Source: Cruorifilaria tuberocauda (taxonomy: Eukaryota; Nematoda; Chromadorea; Rhabditida; Onchocercidae). From it: a stretch of 64,000 nucleotides of DNA. Location: assembly GCA_013365365.1 (NCBI GenBank), contig JABVXU010000205.1, positions 30,296 through 94,295 of the forward strand. Reading direction: 5' to 3'. The notes under the pieces were generated by a model. The model worked only from the letters and a program-made list of their open reading frames with translations. It searched no databases and was not told the origin of the DNA. This document shows positions 12,791 through 22,897 of this stretch, piece after piece. The translations under genes and the position numbers were made by a program. Positions within the stretch are counted from its first letter, which is position 1; each line of letters starts with the position of its first letter.

Positions 12791-13610
12791 TCCAATTATG
12801 ACACATTCCAAATTAATTAATTTGATAATAATAATCTTTGGAATTAAAAAGTATTAAAAATATAATACAGTAAATTATGCGACGATTGATTGTAATATTA
12901 ATACAATCTAAAATATATAATTGTTTTCAAATAATTGTACTCGATTCATATTAAGCATTACATGGCTATTTTATCATTAAATTGTAATCTGAAAGATTTC
13001 TGTTCTATAATTCTTTCCGATCATCAGCAGTTATAGTGGTAACAAAACATTTCAAGGAATTTCATAACTTTATTGATTTCATTTCAATATCTATCCTAAC
13101 ACTTCTCTGTTATTATTGTTTTTGTTTCGTTTTCTCTTTAGGTTAATTCAACGTATTCTTCTCTATCACTACCATAATATTTATTCTATTTCAATGATTC
13201 CTCACGTCAATGTTAAGTCATTAATGATAAAGGAAACCAAAGATCAGGCTGTAAGTATGGACAGGAATGAAATGATTAAGAAACAAGAAATTATAGACTT
13301 ACTCTTGAAATCGTAAATAAAATTAGCGATGAAAAATGATGCTTGCTGAAAGTGATAAAGTTTGGAATCATTGATCTATTGGAATATGATCAATCATTAA
13401 GGAGATTATTGATCAATTAGGAAACCATTGACTAATTAGGGAATTCTTCATAAGCATTTTTATTCAACCATCCAATCCATGCATTGATTATATCAGTTAT
13501 CATTCATTCATTTTATTTCAGTATAATTGAATGAAAAGCAATCATTTACGAAATGTGAAAATTGAAAAAGAAAATTCTTTTTAGGCTGACGGATTGATTA
13601 GTTTCAAATT
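12791..13610. other. Spacer in the peptide cluster with one possible orphan exon
   Basis: This is the 3' flank of precursor A. A stretch at 13141-13250 is open on the plus strand, is preceded by a TTTAG acceptor and ends at an excellent GTAAGT donor. It contains ATG at 13194 (19 codons to the donor) but encodes no signal peptide, so it is not a further copy of the cluster. No continuation exon was found. Confidence 0.3.
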
Positions 13611-13887
13611 ATGTTTGCTGAATCTGTTATGATATTAATTGTTTTGTTTTGTTTTATGATTATGAAAATCGGAGCAATAAACATATTCGAACGTCAAGAT
13701 CACAATTTGATAAAGTATGTGGTAATCAATTCCTAGAATTCATTCTTTCTTCTCGTTAAATGCGAGGTATTTTCAGGATTTTCAGGATTTCTGAAAGTAC
13801 CAAATTATTTCAGCTTGCACTATTTTAATTGTTTTTATTGTAAATTTAGTTATCAGAAAAAGAGATTTCAAAATAATCATTTTGTGA
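13611..13887 (+). CDS. Third, reduced member of the secreted-peptide cluster
   Basis: Exon 1 (13611-13714) is 104 nt long, exactly like exon 1 of both neighbours, ends in the same phase, and has the same donor context as the 14059 gene (ATAA then GTATGT). It encodes a hydrophobic signal peptide (MILIVLFCFMIMKIGA) and a short polar stretch. A TTTTTAG acceptor lies about 30 bases upstream of the ATG. The best second exon starts after TATCAG at 13857 and adds only KKRDFKIIIL before a stop. That keeps a basic cleavage site but lacks the long Gly-rich tail, giving about 44 residues. It could be a degenerate copy or a genuine short peptide gene; the second exon is uncertain. Confidence 0.4.
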
Positions 13888-14048
13888 TTCAGTATTCATT
13901 TATGGTTTGCAGAAGTCACTAAAAGCTTTTTATTAATTTCTCATTGTATCCACAAATTAATTTCATACTTAATTAGGCATGTTTTCAGATAATGAAATGA
14001 GAGAAAGTAATACTTCTAATCAAGCAATCAAGATTAAATTCAATTTAT

Positions 14049-14058
14049 TTTTCAGATA
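14049..14058 (+). promoter_or_regulatory. Probable spliced-leader acceptor of precursor B
   Basis: TTTTTCAG (14048-14055) lies three bases before the start codon, with no upstream exon that fits in phase. This placement is typical of nematode trans-splicing. Confidence 0.5.
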
Positions 14059-14590
14059 ATGTTAAAAGAATTGTATTTAACATTTCTTATCTGTGCAGTA
14101 TGCTTTGCTGTGCCAATAGCTAACTTACACTCAATGGAAGATAATAATAATGAAATGGATAAGTATGTCTTTTTCTAACTCTTTATCCTTTACCATCTTC
14201 ACTTTTAATTTCCTTCTCACCTTTGAACCTAAATCTTGTTACGGTATAGCAGGTATACAAAATATTGTATATGTGAGTGAGGAAAGTGGAAACTGATTAG
14301 TCAATAATAATTTAGCATTACCATAAAAATTTCGCATAAATCGAGAATTAAAATTTTAAGATATTTACAAAAATTTCAGCATTCGAGTGAAACGTTTTGG
14401 TTATCCTGGTGACTTTGGTATGGGTAATGCACCATACATATACAAATTCAAAACTCCGAATTACAAGGTCAAAATTAAAAGTGCTGGCAATAGGTTTCCG
14501 ATGTATGGTGTCAACGGTTTTCCTGGTATGCCACCACCACCACCAGGATTTTTGAACCCTTATCCTTATCACTTCGGATGGCAAGGATAG
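14059..14590 (+). CDS. Secreted Gly/Pro-rich peptide precursor B (RVKR site)
   Basis: Two exons, 14059-14162 (104 nt) and 14380-14590, give 104 residues. The signal peptide is MLKELYLTFLICAVCFAVPI, followed by an Asn/Glu/Asp-rich propeptide and IRVKR, which straddles the start of exon 2 as in the paralogue at 12151. The predicted mature peptide (about 66 residues) begins FGYPGDFG, carries YKFKTPNYKVKIK (compare YKIKTPFFKFKIK in precursor A), then a Gly/Phe/Pro tail with a run of five prolines. Shared exon-1 length, phase, cleavage site and core motif show tandem duplication. The divergent tails suggest rapid change around a conserved lysine-alternating core. Signalling, cuticle or antimicrobial roles are all possible and unproven. 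AATAAA occurs about 100 bases downstream. Confidence 0.8.
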
Positions 14591-16151
14591 ATAAATATGC
14601 TGTTCTTTTCGATAAACAAGATACTGTATATGATTAGTTTTTCTGCTATGTTTATATCAATTCTTTCTTTCATTATTTGGTAATTATATAAATAAAAAAT
14701 TATTTTAAATGTAACGAAATAGGAATTAATGTTTGAAATCTGCTAAAGGATCATGAAAAGAAGAAAAAAGCCTATGATCATGATTTTTATTAACAAATCA
14801 ATATGTTGCAGAGTTAAAGAAAAAGAAAATTTGAAAAAACAAATAAATAAGAGAGAAATTTAAGAATAAGCAATCGGTTTTTTTTAACAACTTTTTCAAA
14901 CAATCCAAGCAGTTATTGAATCTGAATTAATTACATTAAACATTGATAATGAATTGAACTGGAGAGGAGGATGTCCTGATGCTAACGGAAATGCAACTGA
15001 TCTAAAATCAATCAGTTGAGAGATAGAACTTTCAATGTACTGATTTTGCCATTTATTATCTTCATTATTTCAATATGAGAATTTATGAATTTCATAATTT
15101 CATCGGTGAAATATCCACTTTAAAGCATAATAAACTTTTTTCCAACAATATTTTTATTGCTGGAAAGTTATAAATAGGAATTGATTTGATTTTTAAGAGT
15201 TTAAAAGAAGTAAAATTTTGATTTTTAAGAGTTTAAAAGAAGTAAAATTATGTAAACGAAGCAATTTATCTAATTTAGTCTTTAGATTGAAAACATGGAA
15301 TTGATCTTTGATATTAAAAATTTTCTAAGTATTCTCCAGCAATAAAATAATAAAGTAACGGAAAATGAAGTAATAAAAAAAGTGATAAAGTAATAATAAG
15401 AAAGTAATAAGAACAAAAAAGAACTTAAAAAATGATAAATATATTTAGACGTCTAATAAGGACTGAAATACAATTAGTTTAAAGAATTACGATATCACAA
15501 AGATATTCAATTATAGATACGTAACTTCAAAACGATTCAAAGCTTAAGTTCAAAATGAAATCGAAATAATTTCAATAAGAAGTCAAATTCAATTGAACTA
15601 CCGTATTTCTGAATATTTCTAAAAACTTTTTAATGGCACTTTGAATTGTAAAAACAATGATATTAATAAATTATTGAATTTGAATTGAATTAACTGAGTA
15701 AGGAGTTGGCTTAATACCATAACCATTTTGACATTCTTTTTTTACCCTTTCATAAACGATAATCTGAAATTTACCTTTTTTATTGCTTTTTTAATTAAAT
15801 TAATTAATGAAGAAAAGACAAAAAGAACTGGGTTTAACAGGATATGATAGGGATGAAGGAGAAATACATTGAGGAATTAAAAAAAACGTCTCTGATAAAC
15901 TTTGATAACCACCTTCTGAACTAAAATTGAAATATATCTATCATATCATCTCAGAAAATTCATAGCAAAAAATGATATTTCAAAGTTAATCTCATCTTCT
16001 CTTAATTTTCTGTCAGATGAAGTAAAAATCACGCTGTTCGTTAATCTTTTTAAGTTAAAATAAAAACGATAAAGATTAACTGTAAAGACATAGTACAGCT
16101 ATAGTTCAGTTTAGTATTAAATTGCTATCCGATTTCAATTTAATAATAATT
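14591..16151. other. Intergenic region, nothing recognised
   Basis: AT-rich DNA between the convergent peptide cluster (+) and the membrane-protein gene (-). It contains a two-copy 32-nt direct repeat (listed) and long A-rich tracts. No open frame with splice support was seen. Confidence 0.5.
15187..15250. repeat. Two-copy 32-nt tandem duplication
   Basis: The unit starting GATTTTTAAGAGTTTAAAAG occurs twice in direct succession with a period of 32 and is nearly identical, a recent slippage or duplication event. Confidence 0.85.
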
Positions 16152-17719
16152 TTATAAGTTAAGAATTGAAAGTGTTACCTCATCATCGGTATCATTGCGT
16201 GTGCTAAAAGCTTTATTAATTTCGGTAACACAAAAGTGCACATTGCTAAATTGTCGCAATTCAAAAATCTTCATTAGACGACGAAAAACGATAAATTCGA
16301 ACGATTTTTCGAGCGCCATCATCAATAAGACAATAGACTGTAACGGTGAAATATCCCAGTATTCTTGACACTCTGATAAAGCAATTCCTTTAATTAAAGA
16401 TTTTTTATTATCACCTGTCCAATAATATTATCAAAAATGAGGAGAAGAAAAGTAATAGTAATACCTGAAAGTTTTTTCGAGAATATATAAGATGAATAAT
16501 TTTATATGAAAAATATTAATAATTAGTTTAAAAAACAAAAAGAGAAAATATATATTAAATTTTTGATAAATAGAAATGTTCCCATTCAGAGACAAAAGTT
16601 ATCAGTAAAATACTGATATATCAGTGAGGGAATTTCAATATCTTTTCAATAGAATGATAAAGAATATGTTGAATAGCAATTATTTATACGTTCTGGTAAA
16701 TTCAAAAGAAAAAAATGAGAAATGAACCGTGAGGTGTAAAGAGAAGGTGGAAATTGTTGGAATGAGAGCAAAAGAATTTATTTAATAGTGTGAAAATCCA
16801 TGCCGATAGTAAAATTATGACGAATGCCACCTGAAACTGTTAAGAACTAAATTATCAATAATTAAAATTACTATAATATAAGAAGGGATCTAATAAGAGA
16901 CATATTACTCTCTCCTAAAATAGTAAATGATCACCGTCAAAGCACAAATGGCTTTTCGAAAAGACATTTCAAAAAAATTTATTTTTTAATAAATAGAAAA
17001 AATAAATAAATCTTATCGATACTTTATTGCTTTCTAATTAAGGCTACCAAAAAGTTTCTGTTCAGCTATTTGATTATTCTATTATGGCTTTGTTTAGCAA
17101 GGCAATTACTGAACTTTCTCAAAAACTTCAGAATAAATGTTTGAAACATTGGAAAAATTGATCGTTTCAGGTTTTAGAAAATAAATATATTAGAAAAAGT
17201 TTCTATATGACTTTTATCTTACCAATTAAAAATTATTATCTAAAATTATTAAACTGTTGAATGAGACGAACCGTAGTGACAAGAATTGGATACACCATGA
17301 TATTATTGCTATCTTTAAGCGCAAACACGACACAAATAAATGATATGATATACAAAAAGGTGAAGAAGGAATATTTCAATGCATAATCAGCGAATCGTGG
17401 TACCAGAATTAGAATTATCAGGAATGTTATCAGATTACCAGTTATTAACAACCATCCAACTAACTGCAATTGAGTCTAATTGATCAAATTTGACTAGGAA
17501 TCAGATTCATCAGTATTCTGAATTATTCTTACTCTCTTCTCTTTAACTAACTTTTCTTGCCTGTTATCGCATATTATCTTTTTTATCACATACATGATTA
17601 AATTGTTTTATTTTTGATTCAAATTCAGTATTGAAACCAACCTTGAGATTTTTAATTGAATCCGCCGATAATGTTGCAAATTCAATTGCTTCATTTTGCT
17701 TTGATAATGGTGCGACCAT
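16152..17719 (-). CDS. Probable four-transmembrane nematode protein
   Basis: Exon 1 (17719-17642, 26 codons from MVAPLSKQNE) joins in phase 0 to exon 2 (17463-17272). Exon 2 has two hydrophobic helices (LVGWLLITGNLITFLIILIL and FFTFLYIISFICVVFAL) and ends in VYPILVTT. Exon 3 (16464-16415) continues a third helix (VLLLLFFSSFLIILL). A terminal exon from about 16372 to 16152 encodes a fourth helix (LQSIVLLMMALEKSFEF), a basic stretch and a polar tail before TAA. This resembles small nematode tetraspan membrane proteins with a short cytosolic N-terminus. The join between exon 3 and the last exon is off by one base in the best reading, so either a splice site is mis-chosen or the gene carries an indel. 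The exact family is not recognised. Confidence 0.6.
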
Positions 17720-20393
17720 TACTTTTTGAATAGCCTAATCTTCCACCTAAAATCTTAATTTTATCATGAACTCATTCTCGCGTTTGGGTAACCGATTTTT
17801 TGATATGAGAAAGAATTCCGTGCTTCTAACAACCATATTTATTAAGAAAATTCATCTTCTCTTTTCTTCACCTAGCTTCATTCTTTGAAACATTCAAAAA
17901 ACTTCGTCCTTAAGTTACTGATTTTAAAGGTACGAGGATCTTTTTGAAATTTCTGATGAATCTCACTAATCTTCCATATAACTAGCAATTAGCAATTGAA
18001 AGAAATTGAACTCATATTGAATCAATTTTAAAATAACTTATGTGACCTGTTAAGGATGACGAAATGACTGATTAAATAAAGCGGTAAAATTTTATAGTCA
18101 AATACAAAACGGATAATTTCAATAAATTAGGACATCAAAGAACGCGGAACTGATCAATCAAATGTAAAAAAAGAAGAGAAGAGATCTATGGATGAAAATT
18201 TAGGAGATTGATCAAATGAATCTCGAATTGAACATCTTTATATCCAATTTTGCTTTCACAGCTGCTTGATAGTGCAATCATCAAATTTCGTTTAATTTCT
18301 TCTTCAATCGATTTTCATTCTCCGTAAACAGTCCGTTATCTCGATTAAATTTCGAAATTTAATGATAATAGGAAATTTTACTTGTAAAAAAAATTAATAA
18401 CTAATTGTCTCAAAAAAGTTATCATAAGTAATGAACACAAGTAATGCTTAATTAATCATATGATATAATAATTATAATTAAAAAGTAAAAGCTATAAGAA
18501 AGGCAAAATTACTACTAGCACTACATCATCATTATCAATTTTATTCGAATCTTCCCCTATTTAAACTTTCACATGAAAAATGTACAAGCATGTTATCATT
18601 AAACTGTATTTTTCGATTTATATCCGTATCATTCAGCATTTCATTTTCATAAATTGTTTACAATATCAAGAAAGAAAGGAATTCCAATAGCAGTTTGATG
18701 AGGATAGCAAATATTTATTGCTAAGACATTACATAAAAGTTGCTTACACTGAAATGTTCCTTTTACGAATGACAAAATAGCAGAAATTTAAGCAAATGTA
18801 CACCAAATCAAAATAACAATAAAATTTTGCCCTTATAAAAATGGAAAAAGGTAAAGCTATGGAGTTTCAGAAATTTCAGGAAGAGATACGTCAATTTTTC
18901 CTGTTTGTTTAAATTTTATTTTATGTTTGTACCGACTTAAATGATAGATAGAATGTTAATATTTACTTCTGATTTATCTTGCAAGAAATTCTGAAATTTT
19001 CACTTTCCAAATTTCTTAATAGAAAAGAAAAACGCTACACAATAATACAGAACCATGATTTGTAATGCTTACTAGCTAAGAATTATAAATGTTTTCGAAT
19101 AAAAGAATCAGCTAAAAAATTGAACACATTTATATAATTATCGATTACTTTTTTCGATATATTTCATTATCATACTTCTTATCCTCAAGGAATGGATGGG
19201 ATGGATATGTTAATATGTAATTTTATTCATTATGAATAAAATTTTTAAGCACTTTTCAAGAGATCCTGATATTCTTCATGCAAAACTATTTTGTAGTATT
19301 TAAATGTAATTCAGCATTGATAATGCTGTCTTCTTGAATGTTCTGCCCGTTTTTCAAGTAAAATAAATTAAAATTAATTATAAATTATATAATATAGCAT
19401 GTTACATGATACTTTAATTAATTAAGACAGTTAATGTTAATAAATAAAGTACCTCATCTTGAACTCTAACTTATGGAGTTGCATTCAATTCCTACAGAAC
19501 CAATATGAAAATCTCAAAAAATTTATTGAGAGAACCGAAGAAAGCTAATAATGCTTAAGATATGATCAATTTAAATTACAAAAGGGTTTATTTGAAATAT
19601 CACATGCATAAATCAAACAACAGATCGGCTATAAACTATATGGCAAAGGTAGAGAAGGGAAAAAAATCTAAGTCTGTTTAGCGCTGCTTTTTTGGATTCC
19701 AAATTTATTCCCACTTGTCGGAAGGGTAGTAAAGATAAATTCAAAGGAAATTAAAATTCAAAAAGCTTTCTCAGCTGTAATATTTGGTTTATGTTCAGAG
19801 GAACCATTTGAATTCCCATGAAAAGCAAAAATGTGTCGTTTATGCTTTTTCTCTCATATATCTGAAATGAATGTCTTTTTTTGTATATCTGAAATGAATT
19901 CATACTTCAAAATGAATAACTCTTTTGATATTTGGAAATGAAGCTAACATTAACTGTTAACTGCCACGTGTATGTTTTTAATTAATTGATGACATAAAGC
20001 AGTTGTAAAATCGTGAATGAACAACAGATATCACTCGAATAATTTAACAGTTATTAACGGTTTCTAAGTCGAAATCACTTCTGTTGTTGCATGCATTGAA
20101 ACCGCTATGCATCATTCTCTGATCGTAGCTAATTTAGTATAAATTCTCAAAATATGATTAAATTAAAAAGTTGTAGTGAATTTTCTCAATAAAAATTATC
20201 TTAATACCTTAGATTTTAAAGATTTTTTTTTGATTCCAACATGGATCGATTCAAACTCACAACTTTTTTAAAGGAAAGTGAAAGCATAGAGAATTTCTTT
20301 TGAAAATCCATTATAATTTAATCAAATACTAAATCAGAATGTTCCTAAAAATTCAAGACTGTAAATGGTTAATTCAAAACATGATTTTTATTT
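17720..20393. other. Intergenic region, nothing recognised
   Basis: AT-rich and without convincing exons on either strand. A 40-codon open stretch near 19620-19740 (-) has no motif. Short local duplications such as TATATCTGAAATGAAT (about 19857 and 19886) are present. Confidence 0.5.
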
Positions 20394-20942
20394 TTAAAAC
20401 ATTAATAGATGAGGTGAAAAGAAGAACATTGCGCACTTCGCTCTACCTCTTGTATTTTTCCGTTCTAGTTGGTCCACAGCGAACATACGCACCATCTGTC
20501 GTTGCATGATCATTACTGGTACTTGAAGACCACAAATAGATACCATTCCTACTATACTGCCTAGCTGTGCAAACATATCATTTCCATTCCTCATCATTAT
20601 TATACCTTCAATGATAAGCATCAGATATTAAGAATGGCAAAAAGATTGGTTCCGATAGCTGACATATCTTCTTTTTGCTCTGAACATTATTGAAATCAAT
20701 TTCTGATTCATGTATTAGGAAAAGTGCAATTGAAGATACACACTCAACAAAGTGCAAATGGAAAGCATAATACTTCAATACTTAGAACTCAAACCCGCTT
20801 GTGATATCTGCGGTTGACAAAACATCGGCATAAACATCCATTGCTGCATCATCTGTGCTCGCCATAGATAACCTACCTGCTAGTTCATACCTATTTGCGG
20901 TGTTACATTTTGGAGAAGTAATATGCGAGACTGATCGCATCC
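20394..20942 (-). pseudogene. Decayed Gln/Met-rich reading frame
   Basis: Two blocks on the minus strand look formerly coding. The upstream one (about 20942-20785) reads QNVTPQIG, then an in-frame TAG, then QMMQQWMFMPMFCQPQ. The downstream one (20621-20394) contains GLQVPVMIMQRQMVRM. Both are rich in Gln and Met and of similar character, but they are separated by stops and no splice junction restores them. A competing 56-codon open frame overlaps the first block. The parent family is not recognised. Probably a pseudogene; chance is possible. Confidence 0.3.
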
Positions 20943-21315
20943 AGGATCTTAAAAATCAATAAAAAAGCTAGTAAGTGATAATCTGACCAAGTTGAACTCA
21001 AGATTTATACAATAAAAAAATATATGAACGCAAAAAACTAATGAATGCAAAATTTCAGCTATCGAGCTCAAATTATAATTTATTCAAGAATTCATTATAG
21101 ATAACGTGACAATGGAAATTTCAGTTTCGAAATCAAAAAATTTTAGCTAAGAAAAGAAATCCTGGACCAACCATTAAGAGGTAATCTTCGATACTACTTA
21201 TGTAAAACATTCCATTATCAAGAGTATTAATTCTTCTTTTCAAATTAAAATTTATATTCATTTCACCTTCACTTCGCATTTGATTTCCAACAAGCAGCGG
21301 AGATCCGATTCCGAT

Positions 21316-21476
21316 TCATAAATTGAAATAACAAAGGACTTCAAAAAGCTGATATGTAATTGGAGTTTGAGGTTCGCTTGGCAGGAATGTTTTCCTTGTT
21401 ACGAATTCCAGCGCTGATGCTAAGAATTTGTGCCAGCCAACAGCAAGATGAGATGTGTGCGAAATGATTCTGAAAG
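21316..21476 (-). pseudogene. Frameshifted copy of an unidentified terminal exon
   Basis: This is the minus-strand counterpart of the exon at 21772-21930. It starts LSESFR, then carries two extra bases compared with the other arm (CGCACACATCTC against CGCACTTTTC), which throws it into a stop. After the indel the homologous frame continues as VGWHKFLASALEFVTRKTFL to the shared end CYFNL and stop. About eight codon differences from the partner are synonymous and ten change an amino acid, suggesting that the sequence once coded under some constraint. The product is not identified. Confidence 0.6.
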
Positions 21477-21771
21477 CTGAAAAATGACATTAAATACCCA
21501 AAGATTCTTCACGAATTTAGAAAGATTCAAAGATGTTTTTGGCAGTTACGATATTTCTTATCCTTTCTCATCCAAAATTATTGTTTTGGTAGGTGGAACG
21601 AGATGTAAGAACTTTATATCAAAATGAAATGATGGCAGAAATTCGCATATAAGAGGCTTCCTTCTTATGCAAATTTCTCAAAATTTTGAAAAAGAAGGAA
21701 GATAAGTACTAAAACTTGCATATTTTCATTTACGATTAGTAAACTTTTAGGTATTTAATGTCATTTTTCAG

Positions 21772-21930
21772 CTTTCAGAATCATTTCGCACTTTTCATCT
21801 TGCGGTCGGTTGGCACAAATTCTTAGTGTCAGCGCTTGAATTTGTAACAAAGAAAACGTTCCTACCAGGCGAACTTCAAACCTCAATTATAAGTCAGGTT
21901 TTTCAAGTCATTTGTTATTTCAATTTATGA
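21772..21930 (+). CDS. Unidentified terminal exon (52 codons), intact arm
   Basis: Directly after a TTTTTCAG acceptor an open frame of 52 codons runs to TGA. It includes FHLAVGWHKFLVSALEFV, FLPGEL and the end VICYFNL. Codon content and the pattern of synonymous differences from the inverted copy indicate a real protein-coding past. No upstream exon could be found in the 251-bp spacer or beyond, so this is a gene fragment or the last exon of an unrecognised gene. The family is unknown to me. Confidence 0.4.
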   Translation, partial: LSESFRTFHLAVGWHKFLVSALEFVTKKTFLPGELQTSIISQVFQVICYFNL

Positions 21931-21945
21931 ATCGGAATCGAATTC

Positions 21946-22215
21946 TTCTCGATCATTCGATCATATCCACTCATTCCTTGATTAATTCATTAAATCATTC
22001 ATGCATTCGTATATTCATTCTTTCGATTATTCGATCATTCGTTCATTCGATCATCCATTCACTCACTCATTCCCTCATTCTTTGATTAATTCATTAAATC
22101 ATTCATTCATTCGATTATTCAATCATTCATTCGACTGAATAATCATTGATTCATTCGTTCATTCGATCATTCACTCATTCATTCATTCGATCATTCGATC
22201 ATCCATTCATTATTT
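21946..22215. repeat. ATTC/GATC-rich satellite
   Basis: About 270 bases built from irregular ATTC, ATTCGATC and TTGATTAATTCATTAAATC units, abutting the inverted duplication. It is a degenerate tetranucleotide-based satellite without coding capacity. Confidence 0.85.
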
Positions 22216-22888
22216 CTTCTACGGTAACTTCCAACCTATTTTATACCCTCGTGTGTAATTGCTTTTTACGTATACTAATCTAAATTTGTCGTTGATCTAT
22301 AAATTCTCCTCGTTAACGTTATATTTCGTTAAGCTTTAGGAAATTTGTTCTTAAAAATTTTTTTGTATTTTAAATTCTTTTTTAAATACTTTGAATAATT
22401 CATATTTTAAATAATTCCTTGATTGGTAGTTGAGATGTAAACTAATATTGTGAAACTAACTTGAGGAACTTCACTTTTATTGTATAAATACTGATAATGG
22501 GACACTTATTGCAATCCGGAATCCGTTTATGTCTTCAGTGAGTTCAGTACGTTCCGAGACTGTTGCACAGCAATTCAGGTGGTTGCTAATATACTTTTGT
22601 TTTCTTCTTTACCCGAAAGTTAAATTATAGAAGAAATTCTAGGAATGCGAGATTCCAAAAGGATTCGACCGATGTACTTTCCTTTTCGCAATGTCATTTT
22701 CATGAAATACATTCAAAAGTGCAAAACTCATTGCATTCGTAATTTGTTCATCTCCAATAACATCGTCTAGATTATAAAGGAAATTTTGGTAATATTTTGC
22801 AAGATGCGAAATGATTTCAACTGGTTTATATTTTCATTCCATTTTATTTTTGGAAAGCAAAAATTGTTATTTAATTAATAATTTACAT
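22216..22888. other. Upstream flank of the SMYD gene
   Basis: This stretch contains ATG 22530 followed by 17 codons and a GTGGTT donor, and an open stretch at 22640-22745. Neither can be joined in phase to the first certain SMYD exon. They may be untranslated or outron sequence, or part of an alternative 5' end that I could not resolve. Confidence 0.35.
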
Positions 22889-22894
22889 TTACAG
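22889..22894 (+). promoter_or_regulatory. Probable spliced-leader acceptor of the SMYD gene
   Basis: TTTACAG ending at 22894 lies three bases before the ATG at 22898, and no upstream exon fits in phase. This points to trans-splicing. Confidence 0.5.
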
Positions 22895-22897
22895 GCA

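Larger units (their letters stand above)
21306..21940. repeat. Inverted duplication with ~192-bp arms and 251-bp spacer
   Basis: The left arm (21306-21498) and the reverse complement of the right arm (21750-21940) align end to end, from CGATTCCGATTCATAAATTG at the outer ends to GGTATTTAATGTCATTTTTC at the inner ends, with roughly 85-90% identity by eye and a 2-nt length difference. The arms contain a coding exon (separate entries). No target-site duplication was noticed, so an inverted gene duplication is favoured over a MITE. Confidence 0.9.

Noticed and set aside
14348..14584. 78-codon minus-strand frame with a run of tryptophans
   Set aside because: It is the antisense shadow of precursor B; the Trp run is the complement of the CCA proline codons.
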